From Pyrenopolyporus hunteri (Eukaryota; Ascomycota; Sordariomycetes; Xylariales; Hypoxylaceae), in the NCBI GenBank assembly GCA_902806595.1, contig CADCXC010000037.1, positions 2,108,001 through 2,172,000 of the forward strand: 64,000 bases of DNA, in the 5' to 3' direction. The notes beneath the pieces were generated by a model. The model had not been told where the DNA came from, made no database searches, and saw only the letters and a list, made by a program, of their open reading frames with translations. Positions within the stretch are counted from its first letter, which is position 1; each line of letters opens with the position of its first letter. The position numbers were made by a program, and so were the translations under genes. Below are positions 11,712 to 23,396 of the stretch, piece by piece.

Positions 11712-12818
11712 TGTGCACCTCTCATCTGTGGTGTCGAGAACTTCGGCTCTCTGTTTCCTGCCTCTTTCTATATACCCCTATCCCTACATGGATTGGAGCG
11801 CGCTCGACAGGTGTGGCACGTTGAAGGCGTGGCAAACGGAAGACGGTAGGTATGCGTAGCAAGCCCGCTACTACTATCCCGCAGAGCACGTCGACGCGGG
11901 TTGAGGCAGAATGGAGGATGGCCACCCAATGCGTTGGTCCCTCGGCTGCCAATGGGAACCCAAGGCTCACGACCACGTCATCTATACAGGTGGAAAACAC
12001 TAGCAGATCAGTAGAATATCTAGGACGGCTATACGGCTCTGAGTGGGCTCGATACGGTACAATTCTACCAAGCTAGGCGAAGTTGCAAAAAGTTTACATG
12101 TACGTATGGAAAAGGGAAAAAATAAGAATAAGAAAGAAAGTTAGTAAGGAAAGTGAGGCAAGTAAATAAAAAAAAGTAAGTCGGTCAGTAAGTCGGTAAG
12201 GTATCGCATTGTACAGTGACTAGCTTAGAATCTTGCCCCGTTGGAGTTGGAGTTCTTTCGCGATTTCTCCCCCATAATGCCCATAAATGGGGGGGACCTT
12301 CAGGTTCGATTCGGGAAGTTTTAGGTAGGGAAGACCAATTGCCTCGGCGCAAGAATTGGATCCATTCCCTATTAGGGCAACCTAGGTAGTGCCTTATACC
12401 CGTACGGCATTGTACCTACATCATTGCATAGCTGTACCTACATAGGTATAATTTCGGTGCTGGCCGCTCGCGTGCTGCAGCGCGTCACAGAGGCTGCTGA
12501 CCCCTGGAGCGAGTGGGGATCGGCTTAAATTAGTGCAAAGCCTGCAGCATCATTTATGCACAATACCTCGTTGTGTGCTCTCAGAATCACACGTGAAGAT
12601 GAGTCCAAGTCTGGTACCGGCAGTAGCAGAAGCTTTAATACCTCTTTTCTCGATATTCCTTATTCTGTGTTTTTATATAAGCCCAACTGATTACCTGCTA
12701 TTGTTTGTTTAATATGGTTCTATTTATAGGTTGCTGGTTTAGATGGCATCATCACTTACATGCCATATCAATACCTAGTGAGTACTAAGTAGAGGTAGAT
12801 AGGTAGGTACCTACTCAG
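11712..12818. other. Intergenic stretch with purine-rich tract
   Basis: It carries the promoter side of the Atg37-like gene and the 3' flank of the RNase III gene. About 12105-12205 on the plus strand is almost purely A/G with short repeats of the AGTAAGTCGGT type. At 12788-12815 there is a TAGGTAGGTACCTAC cluster directly before the RNase III stop codon. No coding frame is supported. Confidence 0.35.
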
Positions 12819-14115
12819 CTACGACCAGTTATCATACTTTGGCTGCGCCGACTCCGAAGTTATCTCGGCCGCCTTTAGGGACTCTTCCTTCTTCTTCCGC
12901 AACCGCTCGATTAACTTCTTGTTTTCTATTGCTGCGCGCGCAGCGTTGGCCCCGGCCTCCTTCTTCGAGTATGCACTCCCAAGACCCAGCCGAAGGTTGG
13001 TTTCTCCGAATCCATCATAGAAGACTCCAACGGTATACCACGGAAGCTTCCCCGAATGCTTATCCTTAGTTGGCTCACCCACGTCTTTATACAATATCTT
13101 GACTCCTTTGGCGCCGATAATTTGACTAAGTAGCACTTTGGGATTTAGATCCTGTTTCGCCGGGTTCTGGCTATCATCGGGTTGGTTCGAATGATCATGT
13201 ACGGAACGGGATCGAGCCCTGGATTCTGCTCGAATCTCATGGGCAAGAGCTGCGCCCCAAAGCGATTTTATCCAGGATGACGCACGCAATAGACCGTCCC
13301 GATCCCCTAGAATGATGGCCGCGACGTAAGACTCGAAAATGTCGCCTAATACCTTTTTCTTTGCAACTTGAGACGCCTGACTGCCTCCAGTTCTTCCGTG
13401 AAGGTCGAACTCGGCGGGGAATTTCGTACGCTTATTGATACCGTACTGAACCGTATAGTTGGAAAGGGTTTCGTTCTTGATGAGTCTCTCTCGTAGCTGA
13501 GAACACCGCCCAGCGCTCAGATTAGGAAAAGTCTGGAAGATGAAAGACGTAGACATTAGGTAGAGATATGCGTCTCCAATCCATTCGAGCCGCTCATAAC
13601 TCATGTCGGTTGGCTTTGCCGTCATCCCAGAGTGAGTGAGTGCTGCCCGCTCGAGGGTAGGATCCAAGATGGGAGGTAGGGGAGGGAGACCAGAATCCGG
13701 TATATCACTAGGCGTCCACCGAGTTAGAGATATAGGGGCTGGTATAGAAATTGCCGCAGGTACACCCTCGGTATTTTGGCTGCTCTCAAGCTTCTGGATC
13801 TTATGAGATCCGGTCGCGTCTTGGTCCAAGGCATGTTCCTATTACAGCCTTAGTTAGTATTGGGGGTGATGAGCCGAAACAGTGGAAAATTTTCACCTCA
13901 ATCTGAGCGAGTAATTTAGCGGTAGGCAGTATCTTTTTGTTGTGGCGTTCTAATACTGAGATGATTTGGCGGTCGAGATTGGAGACATTACGGAATGTTT
14001 CAAGCTCTTTTTTCAGGTCTTGCGCAGCTTTCAGCAACTCCTCAGCATGTTCTAAGATTCGAGAAAACGACGTTTCGGCCTCGGAGGTGAAATCTGCGAA
14101 CGAACGCTTTGACAT
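12819..14115 (-). CDS. RNT1: Ribonuclease III (Rnt1/Pac1-type) with C-terminal dsRBD
   Basis: This is a nuclear double-strand-specific endonuclease; the yeast orthologues cut the 3' external spacer of pre-rRNA and precursors of snRNAs and snoRNAs. Two exons (13897-14115 and 12819-13838) flank a 58-nt intron (13839-13896), giving 412 residues. An N-terminal helical domain is followed by the nuclease domain, with ERLEWIGDAYL (first acidic motif) and GDIFESYVAAI (second acidic motif), so both catalytic pairs are kept. A double-stranded RNA-binding domain lies near the end (NPKVLLSQIIG through KKEAGANAARAAIENK). The ATG at 14115 was chosen because it has A at -3; an in-frame ATG 75 nt upstream has a poor context. 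The gene is head to head with mS33, leaving only 378 bp for both promoters. Confidence 0.92.
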
Positions 14116-14493
14116 ATTGGGTATGACTGGTGTAGAAGCTTGAATGTTGCTTAAGCGCTTAAAGGACTTCAAATGTGAAGGATGAATCATGAAAGATGTA
14201 TGTGGTTGTTAGCATACCAACCTAGGTACCTAGGTAGGTAGGTACCTATTGAGGTATCCGTGATTTTACCAAGTGATACCCTAGGTGGCTTTAGGTACCT
14301 AGGTAGGTACGTACCTGCAGTAATGCCCTGTGCAACCGTGAAAGTTTGCACGATCCGTAAGGGTAATTGGCCGATAATTTCCCGAACCGCGAGCCCCACG
14401 TTCCGTTCGCCTACCAGGCAATGACTGAACTAGCCGCGACAACTTCGTCTCTCAATTGTATGATAAGTAAAACCTTGGTACAATAGAGCCAAA
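14116..14493. promoter_or_regulatory. Compact bidirectional promoter, RNase III / mS33
   Basis: The two flanking ATGs point away from each other, so this stretch must hold both promoters and both leaders. It contains two dense clusters of the palindromic unit TACCTAGGTA and its tandem TAGG variants (about 14216-14250 and 14280-14318). No function for these repeats is established here. Confidence 0.6.
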
Positions 14494-14980
14494 ATGGCAG
14501 CAGTCTCTCGTGCGAGGCTGCTGAACCTCGCAAAGGTACGTATGGCGCTTCCCTAGCTCTGCAATACTCAACACTGGCTAACGTTGAATGCAAGGCGCAA
14601 TGTGAAATCTTCTCAATGACGTTTAATCCCGATGGGGTACGGATGGGCAACAAGATTTTGCGACAGAGATTAAAAGGACCATCACTTGCCAAGTACTATC
14701 CCCCGAGAGGACCGACGATAAATACGATACAGAGGACGTTCAAGCGCTTGCACCTGGAGACCATAAACGAACAAGAAGAGGATAGATTGGAACACTTAGC
14801 AGGGCAAGTTATATCCATCGGATGAGGGCGGATAAACAAACCTAACTAGTGCACAGATTGAAGTCACGTGGGAAGAGTGCGCCAAAGAAGCAGAGGGGTC
14901 CTCCTAAACACGGTATAGTCTATGCCCTCGTTCTTTTACGAATGATGCTGATATAAACTACAGGGAAAGCCAAGAAGTAG
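14494..14980 (+). CDS. RSM27: Mitochondrial small-subunit ribosomal protein mS33 (Rsm27)
   Basis: This is a component of the mitochondrial 37S ribosomal subunit, family MRP-S33. Four small exons (14494-14535, 14595-14803, 14857-14912, 14964-14980) encode 107 residues, close to the 110 of the yeast protein. Conserved segments are LLNLAKAQCEIFSMTFNPDGVRMGNKIL, RQRLKGPSLAKYYPP and EEDRLEHLAGLKSRGKSAPKK. The C-terminal tail is basic and Lys-rich. The second intron starts with GC rather than GT (GCAAGT at 14804, CAG at 14856, branch-like CTAACT). It is required to keep the spacing between the two conserved halves. The last exon codes only for the final five residues plus the stop. Confidence 0.92.
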
Positions 14981-16595
14981 GGGTCATACTGGTAGAAACT
15001 GCATTTGTACTTGTACGACTTCTATGGCGTTGATAAGGTGCTAAAACATGACTTTGTCAATATGGGACCGGATCCCTTTGGAGGGCTGGACATTACGATA
15101 ATGAAAAATGCCCAGGTCGTTATATATCTCAGCATCAACGCCTTTCCCATATACTTGTGACTCTTCGATAAGCCGATCAACCTCAATTCAGACCAGACCA
15201 ATTCATCTTGGATGCGGCATTGGTAGCAACCATCTCTGTATCATCAGATCGGGGAGATTGTCGCTAATATTTAGCCGTTTGGCATTACCTATGTGTGATT
15301 TTAGGCCGATGCTACTATTAATGGGCTATTCGAATATGACTACCTACTAAGGCAAATAATATTTATTGGGGTTATATGGGACCAATCTCTATCGTCTAGG
15401 TACTCGACGCAAGATCACTTCAAAAACCTGACTGACATGTATCAGCACAGCTACCTACATAGCTATCTACGTAGCTACCTAAGTACCTACCTATCTATTG
15501 TCCCGTCTATCGTGCTACCAAGTTTGCATCTGGTACTGGAGTTGACCTCTAGTTACGTGCATAGGTGGTTAAGGAGGGAAATGCGGTAGAAACAGGAGGC
15601 AAGACGGAGCCACAGCTGCATACTCCTAGTAGCTAAAGGGGGACGTAAATGCCCATATCAGGTATTGTTGCTATGCTCACACACGTATATGCTTGTATAT
15701 ACGTGTGTGTAAAAAGCTAAGGTGGAGGAAAGCAGGCAGGTAGTCGCTGCTATCACTCTTTTGAGCACATAGACCACCTGGGTACCCAGCTTAATAATTT
15801 GCACCTTCCTCGTCGCCTAGCAAATACCATACAACTACCACTCATGAGTCCTTATTGTCAAACTCAATTCTATTTACTTCCAAGGCGCCTTACCCTAGGA
15901 ATTCCCCTCTCCCATTTCAAATTTCCGCTGCGTAATTTGTCTCTACCCAACTCCCCATACCATACGCCTTGATCTCAATCCTCAGCATCGAACATCTTAC
16001 GCGCATCCCATATTTCCAAGGGTACGGCCATCAGTCTTTTTGACATTACTGAAATTAAGCTATTCAGCTCATTTTATTTCTTCCGGCGCGCTTATTAAAT
16101 ACGATCGCGTCTCTCTAGAGCAGGTATTGCTTCAGTACCGCGTCCCTCGTGACTGGCGAACCTTACTACGGGGTAAGTACTTTCGCGTTCTTTTTACGCT
16201 TCTACGCGTATCCCGCCTTCTCCATATCCCCCAGGTTCTCAGTATATGGAGGGCATCGTACCTACCATATCCGCACCATTGCCTGCATTGATCAGGCCAT
16301 TTGCCCTGCTCTGTTCGTCCCATCCATCTCCCCCAAAACTCTGACACCTTTCAATACTCTTCCTTCCATCCCTTCAACCTCCAGCTCTATCAACTCGCCA
16401 ACCCAACTCGAACCTCTCTTCTCCTTTCATCTCTCCGCCATCATACCATCTAATCTTTTTGTTGTGGTCAAGGCATCTATGCCATTTGTTGACTTCTGTT
16501 TTGGGCGATCAGTGGTTCACCTGAAAATAGTTCCTGTTCTAGCCGGCTACCTTCTGTCTCTGTACTGAGCCTCTGTACCGATCGAGATAGAAGTC
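14981..16595. other. Intergenic region upstream of the PUF gene
   Basis: No gene is supported. A cluster of TACCTA/TAGCTA units lies at about 15455-15500, and a perfect 13-bp inverted repeat at 15678-15709. From about 15890 to 16440 the plus strand is C/T-rich, which suggests a long pyrimidine-rich 5' leader of the downstream gene; this is an inference. Confidence 0.35.
15678..15709. repeat. Perfect 13-bp inverted repeat with 6-nt loop
   Basis: The arms are CACACACGTATAT and its exact reverse complement, separated by GCTTGT. It lies between genes, so it could be a hairpin in a leader, a palindromic binding site or chance alternation of CA/TG. There is no evidence for any one of these. Confidence 0.7.
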
Positions 16596-19357
16596 ATGTC
16601 TGCTGCTCCGGCTCCTTCGACCGGGTCTCCCACCCCTCGTCGAACGTCGGCATCCAATACTCTTCTCAAGGAAGAGAACATTAAGGTTGGCAAAGAGGGT
16701 ATCTCTACTGCCAATGTAAGTGACGTCCTCACACGTCTCCTCCGATATGTGAGTGGTCATGATTTCATCACATAAGCACCAGTTGTTTGCCAAAATCTGT
16801 CGTTTCGTCCGCCTTGATCTCATTTCCTGCTATCGGGCAGACTGCCATTCTTTATCTCCAGCGTGATCTTAGGATGGCATATAGCAACTAACAATTATAT
16901 ATAGGAAACGGACCACCCTACGACTCAGAAGAAAACGGTTTCTGCTCTGTCGACCTCTTCTTTGGTCAACCAGAGCTGTCCTAAGGTTAGCGTCCGCCTC
17001 GTAGTCATCCTCGTCTATGTCTGATTGGCTAACTATAATAGAAGATGAAGTTTAACCACGACCCTTCGGGTCCGTCCAGCTCTCCCGATCCAAACCCCAT
17101 GGACCACCTCCTGGAGAAACTGTCCCAGCAGCAAGCTGTACTCCACAAACAGGGTGATGCTCTGAAGACCTTTGAGGGAAACAGCATGTATCCCCCTACT
17201 CTCGAGCACGCATCCTCAAGTAACTCTGTCCCTATTACGCCAGCTACCGAGAATTTCAGCAGTACGGCCCCTACTACTCGCCCGGCTAGCGCAGCGTTGA
17301 ACGACGGGAGCCCCAACAATGAAGAGGTTCTTCGCCTGAAATTGGAACTTGCCCAAGCCCAAAACAAGATCACTCGACTTGATCACGAGCTTGCGCAGAG
17401 TCGCTACCCTCGACCTGGACTTGAGCCCGCTATGAGTGGTTCTCCGCTGGACACCGAATTCCCTTCTGGCCTCCATGCGTCATCCAACTCATCGCGAATC
17501 CCTGGTCCCGTGGCCGTTAGCGTTGGCGTCCAACAGGCGCCCGGCAGAGAGGGTGGTCATCCCTGGTCTGGTTTCGACGACTCTCGATCTGACACCAGTG
17601 ATGCATTGTCAGCTACAGGTTTCAATCGTTCTCGTAATATATGGGGCCCGAATAAAAGCGGCCATGGTTCTTTCCAGGGTGGCTTCCCAGGATCCGACCT
17701 ACCTCAGAATAGCCAATGGGGCGGACGCGGTACCGACCAAGCGTACCCGGATCGTTCCATGGCCTATGAGCCTCCGGTTTCCGGGACCTATCGTGGGGAT
17801 CGCCTGACACCGGACTATGACTTAACGATCAGAGCTTCCGGTAATCGACGAAACAATCGCCTTGATAACCGACTTGGAATGTCCACCTTCGGTACACAGT
17901 CTGGATTTGGAGGCAGCTACAACTACAATAGCAGCCAGTATGGATCGGATCATGGTATGCATGGACCATCTCCAGCTCCAACTAGTTCAGGAATGTACAC
18001 CGGTTACCAGCCAACTGCTGTCGGCACTCCCCTTTCTCCTTTGGCTAGTGAGTTCACTTCGGTCACGGGTGGTGCACCTTGGAAGTCAGAGGTAAGTGTT
18101 ATTGAGTCTCACTTCTACCCCCTTCGCTAATGTAGATTGTGCTATAGTCTGCGACCTCCGAAGGACAGACCTATTTGCCCACTACGGAACCCCTGAACTA
18201 CCGCCGACTACTTGATCGTAATGTCAATTGCAACTGGAAATATATTGTTGACAAGATCGTCTGCAATAACGATCAGCAAGCCTCGATCTTCCTACAGCAG
18301 AAGCTTAAGGTTGGGACACCAGACCAGAAATACGAGATTGTGGAAGCAATTGTTGCCCAGGCCTACCCATTGATGGTCAACCGCTTCGGCAATTTCTTGG
18401 TACAGCGATGCTTCGAGCATGGAACGCCGGAGCAGGTTATCAAGATTGCGGAAGCGATCAGAGGATGCACGCTCAACTTGTCAATGGACCCGTTCGGTTG
18501 CCACGTAGTCCAGAAGGCCTTCGATTCTGTTCCGGAGGACTACAAAGCTATTATGGTTCATGAACTTCTTCGGCGAATCCCCGAGACTGTCATTCATCGA
18601 TACGCGTGCCATGTCTGGCAGAAGCTCTTCGAGTTGAGATGGACTAAGTCCCCACCTCAGATCATGAAGTACGTGAACGATGCGCTCCGCGGCATGTGGC
18701 ACGAGGTTGCCCTTGGGGAGACGGGAAGTTTAGTTGTCCAGAATATCTTCGAAAATTGTCTAGAAGAGGACAAGGTATGTCTGACCGAACCGCATATAAT
18801 AATGGGCGATGGCGCTAACTAGTTTCCAGCGCCCCTGCATTGAAGAGGTCCTAGCCAATATTGATATTGTTGCCCACGGCCAGTTTGGAAATTGGTGTAT
18901 TCAACACATCTGCGAGCACGGTGCCCCAGCTGACCGCAGTAGGGCAATTGATCATGTAATCCGCTATGCAGCGGAGTACAGCATGGATCAGTACGCTTCT
19001 AAGGTGGTTGAGAAGTGTCTAAAAATCGGCGGAGCTGAGTTTCTAGCACGCTACCTCGATCGAGTTTGCGAGGGTCGCGTAGATCGTACCCGAAACCCCC
19101 TGGTCGATATCGCCAGCGACCAGTATGGTAACTATCTGATCCAGTGGATCCTGACGCACGCGTCTCCTCAGCATCGCGAGATCGTTGCCGCGCATATCAG
19201 AAAGCACATGGTATCTCTCCGTGGCTCTAAGTTCGGCTCTCGAGTTGGAATGCTCTGCACTAACCCGGCCGTCGCCACCCGACCCGGCCCTGGTGTTAAC
19301 ACTGGACTGGGACGCATGCCCACAGGTCCTCGTTACAATGGTCGTGCTTACCAATAA
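16596..19357 (+). CDS. PUF (Pumilio) family RNA-binding protein
   Basis: This is a cytoplasmic regulator expected to bind UGU-type elements in mRNA 3' UTRs and repress or localise the messages. Five exons (16596-16715, 16905-16985, 17042-18091, 18148-18774, 18830-19357) join in phase 0 every time and give 801 residues. The first 410 residues are Ser/Gly/Pro-rich and low in complexity, with a short coiled coil (LRLKLELAQAQNKITRLDHEL). The Pumilio homology domain follows from about 425, with repeated helical units such as NRFGNFLVQRCFEHG, DPFGCHVVQKAFD, RYACHVWQKLFE, GETGSLVVQNIFE, GQFGNWCIQHICEHG, DQYASKVVEKCL and DQYGNYLIQWIL. These carry the S/N/C-x-x-x-Q recognition residues. No RRM is seen, so it is unlike yeast Jsn1. 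Which yeast PUF is the orthologue cannot be decided here. Confidence 0.93.
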
Positions 19358-20870
19358 TTGCGCCTACCCGTTAGTTTCGAGACGGACCTGGAGTTTATTC
19401 ACTTCACCGATGATCTCGTGTTTTTCGCATCGCAACCTTTCTTAATGTCGTGATTTCGTCCCAGTTTCATCTTTAATGGTCGCATTCAGTTTCCGTCGGT
19501 TTTATTATTTTTCCATGTTCTCCTCTTACGATCCTGGAGGTTAGTGACTGATTTCATCTCGGTTCTCGAACGAATCGATTCACATATGGCGATTCTCACG
19601 GAAAGCATCATCTCGAGCAGAAAATTTACGGAATCATACGTCTACGACATCCTACACCCAGCAGGCTACTGCCCAGCTCGGGTGTCTTGGACACATCATG
19701 GTTATGGATTTTGCGATATGAGATCATGGCATCTCACTCCATTCGCCATCCTTCCCTGATTCCAACTCGGCCATTCACTCACTACCTTAAATTGGATGGC
19801 GGACAAACCTTCGGCTGATCAAAAGAGCCACATAATGTCTCGCCTTGCCTTCTAATATAGTCGTGTGAATGCTTTTCCAGATCTCAGCTGAGGAGGACCT
19901 TCTGCCAGAGGATAGATACTTTGTGTTGGGAATCGAGTATTCAGGGTTGTGATGCTTTTCGGGGATGGCACGAACCGTTAGGCGGCGGAAGATTAATCAG
20001 ACGCGAACGAAAATCAGCAATGTTAGTTCTGTTTTTGTGCTATCGACAAAGCCTTACATATGCTCCTCCTTGTATTACGAAAAGTTTACTTATTTACGAT
20101 CATTAGCTCGATAGTTACAAAAATTCGATGCTTTTACGGGCATGACTTAATCTGGGGCCCATGCAGGCACGAGCACGATCTAATACCTAATAATGCCTTG
20201 CCGTTTCTATATCGTACCAAGCAGGGGCTTCACGGCCAATCTATCTTACTAGCCCTTAGCTAGGAGACACAGTTTCTAGAGTAGAATTTCTGGGTATAAT
20301 ATCCTATCTACGTTTGAGTGAGTAGGGCTGATAACCGTAAGACGTTGATAGACTATGTACGTATATGAACATGCACGTCACGAACATACGCAGTTTGGAA
20401 GCTAACGTTTAATTCGCTAGGTTCCCATCCACCGGTAGTCCGATTCTGAATAACCTTCGGGAAAGGGACTCCTACTAAACTCGAGCAGCGTGTTTTCATT
20501 GGATACGCCAGATAAACTGAATTGGAGTTAGAGAATTCAAGCTTCCTGTGGACGGCTCCCTTAAATAAGGGGCGACTATTTGTTTTGGACGGGGCTTCTC
20601 AACTTAGATGCAAAGGAACAACAAGACGGGTTCGGGCGCTTTATGTACTTTCTTCTTCTTCTTCTACTCCGTGAACCTGTACTATATATGTACATCGCAA
20701 TGCTGGCGGTTATGCCCAATGACAAAGAAGAATGCGAGTCAAGCAAGAATAGTCCCCTACCCAGTCCGGTGTAGGGGCGGTAAACTCGAAGGCTGTCCTT
20801 CCTAGTCTTCCTTTCGTCCAAGTCCACGTTCGTTTTATTAATCTCATTACACTTAATAGCGTATAGCCCC
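19358..20870. other. Convergent intergenic region, PUF / complex I subunit
   Basis: Both flanking genes end here, so the stretch should hold both 3' UTRs. It contains an irregular CTT triplet run near 20650-20670. Short frames in it lack recognisable products. Confidence 0.3.
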
Positions 20871-23396
20871 TCATGCGCCGTAGGCGACCTGGCCCATCGG
20901 CTTGTCCTCGGTCATCCCGGGGGCCATGAAGTTATTGTCGGGGTTGCCCGTTGCCTTGGCGGCTGAACACCGTGCCATTGTCGGCGAGCTGGGATATGTG
21001 TTAGCCACGTTTGTATTAATGGGGTTGGAGTGTACTGACCTTCTCGAGATAACGTCTGTGAAGTAGAAGTCTTGGATAACCTTCTTTAGAGGCTCGTTGG
21101 TTGTTTTAGCGCCCTTGTTTTGGTCTACTAATTGCACCTTGCTTAAGTGCTTCATCGAGGTGGGCTCGACGATGTCGTAGGAGGCGAGCGCCGGGCTAAT
21201 CTCGACCATCCTGTCTCGTAGCATGGCAACATCGTCATAGGGTAGAGGGGCTCCGAGGAACTCGCTGACCGCTCGGATGATTTTCCAGTCAGTGCGGGCG
21301 GCCCCCGGTAATGAGGTGGCGGCGCGAGTCATCTGTGCACGGCCTTCTGTGTTGACGTAGGTACCAGCCTTTTCGGTGTAAGCGGCACCGGGTAAGACGA
21401 CATCGGCAATCTGGGCACCCCGGTCACCGTGATGGCCTTGGTAGACAACGAATGCGTCCTTGGGGATATCGGCGTCAGAAAACTCATCGGCACCGAGGAG
21501 CCAGATGAACTTGGGTTTGGTCTCAGCAACGGCGGGAGAAGGCGTGGTGAACCCAACCTCGAAAGCGCCTGCTCTCGAAGCCGCTCTTTGTAGGACGTTG
21601 AATCCGTTGTGTTGCTCAGTCAGGAAGTTTGCGGCATTCTTGTCAACGAAAGAACCAACAAGCTCGTAGAAGGCCTTGGCATCAGGGTGGTCCGTTACGC
21701 CAGAACCGACGACAATCATCGGCTTCTTAGCCGACTGAAGTTTCTTGCCGAACGGCCCGGATAGGGCTTTCTTTAAAGCTGCAAGATCGGTACCGAGGTG
21801 CTCGAACTCGAAGGTCGACTCCCACGGTTCACCTACGACACCAATCTCTAGATCAGACCTCAACCACTGCTTTCGGATACGTGCGTTTAGGACAGCAGCC
21901 TCGTGCCTCGGGTTAGTGCCAATGAGAAGCAAGCAATCCACGTCTTCAATACCGAAGATCTTGGAGTTGAAGAGGTAGTTGGATCGAACATCGATACCGT
22001 GGGCGAGGGGTTGGCTCCCTGAGGGCATATCGAGGGCGAGATTGTCGGATCCGAGTTTGTTGGCTAAGTCCTTCATGGCGACTAACGACTCGACCTCAGT
22101 GAGCTCACCAGCGATCGCCTTGAACTCATTTCCCACGGGAGCGAGCTGCTGGTACGCAGCCGCAATCTCCGACAAAGCTTGCTCCCAAGTAGCCGGCTCG
22201 AATTTGCCTTCCCGTCGCACTAGTGGCATAGTTAGACGCTGCGTCTTTAGACCGTCGCACGCGAACCGGGTCTTGTCGTTGATCCATTCCTCGTTAACAT
22301 CGTCGTTGAGCCTAGGGAGAACTCGCATGACTTCTAGACCTCGTGAGTCAACGCGGATAGCGGACCCTAAACCATCAAGCACATCGATCGACTCGGTCTT
22401 CTTCAGTTCCCAAGGACGAGCTCGGAAGGCGTATGGTTTGGATGTGAGAGCCCCAACAGGGCATAGGTCGATAACATTACCAGATAATTCGGAATCTAGG
22501 TTCTTTTCTAAGTAAGTGCCGATCTGAATATCGTTTCCTCGTCCGAAGGAACCCATCTCGGGGGCGCCGGCTATATCGTTCGCAAATCGAATACACCTCG
22601 TACAATGAATACATCGGTTCATCGAGGTCTTGATTAGGGGTCCTATATTCTTATCTTCCACTGCTCGCTTACCACCGATCTCGTGGAATCGGCCTCTGTC
22701 GGCTCCATATCGCATGGATTGGTCTTGTAGATCGCATTCACCACCCTGATCGCAGATAGGGCAGTCCAGCGGGTGGTTCGCTAGGAGGAACTCCATCACT
22801 CCCTCGCGGGCCTTATGTGTGAGAGGAGAATTCGTCTTGACTACCATGCCGGGCTGTACTGGCCAGGCGCAAGAGGCCACGGGTTTCGGCGCACGTTCGA
22901 CTTCGACTAAACACATTCGACAGTTTCCGGCGATCATCAACTTCCTAACCGATCCTGTTAGTAACGAGGGTTGTGGTGGTAGAGGAGGGGTCGGCATGGT
23001 AGCGGTCGTACTCGTGATAGCAGTATCTATAGTGATTATTAGCAACGGGCTTCCCAGAACGTCTTGAAGACTTCGCGAACTCACCTGGGTATGGTAACCC
23101 CGGCCTTCTCGCAGGCCTGGATTAAAGCTGAGCCAGCTGCGGCTTAATTAGCAAGAGGCTTAACTAAGCCAGTACAGCACATTATAAGTTTATACCTTCT
23201 ATGGATACCTTCTTTCCATCTGCAACAACGTCAGCGACCATCCAGAGCCCCTTGGTCGTAGCTATAGGGTGGGATGCTTACCAATTGTTAGCTCCACCTC
23301 CGCCGGCCGCCGGGGCGTGGTTGAAAAAGCCCTCGAGCATTTTGCGGCATGGCTGCCAGTCCGCCAAGCCGAACGAGCTAGAGATTGTCGGAGCAT
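20871..23396 (-). CDS. nuo78: NADH:ubiquinone oxidoreductase 75/78-kDa iron-sulfur subunit
   Basis: This is the largest subunit of mitochondrial complex I (NDUFS1/NuoG), carrying electrons from the flavin through three Fe-S clusters. Six exons (23282-23396, 23196-23219, 23085-23136, 23012-23026, 21040-22944, 20871-20988) join in frame to 742 residues, near the known fungal length. The ATG gives a mitochondrial presequence (MLRQSLARSAWRTG, then FSTTPRR). Cluster ligands are YCYHEKLMIAGNCRMC with SCAWP for [2Fe-2S], HPLDCPICDQGGECDLQ, and CIHCTRCIRF with CPVGAL. The molybdopterin-oxidoreductase-like domain follows. The fourth exon is only 15 nt and supplies part of RYCYHE. The last intron (20989-21039) is 51 nt, hence in frame, and would add 17 spurious residues if missed; removing it gives VISRSSPTMARCSAAKATG. 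Confidence 0.95.

Noticed and set aside
11722..12076. Opposing small frames upstream of the Atg37-like gene
   Set aside because: Overlap each other and the promoter; no similarity and no supported start context.
23027..23084. Continuous frame upstream of the complex I core exon that looks like an N terminus
   Set aside because: It replaces the conserved RYCYHE ligand block; splicing of the 15-nt exon restores it, so this stretch is intronic.
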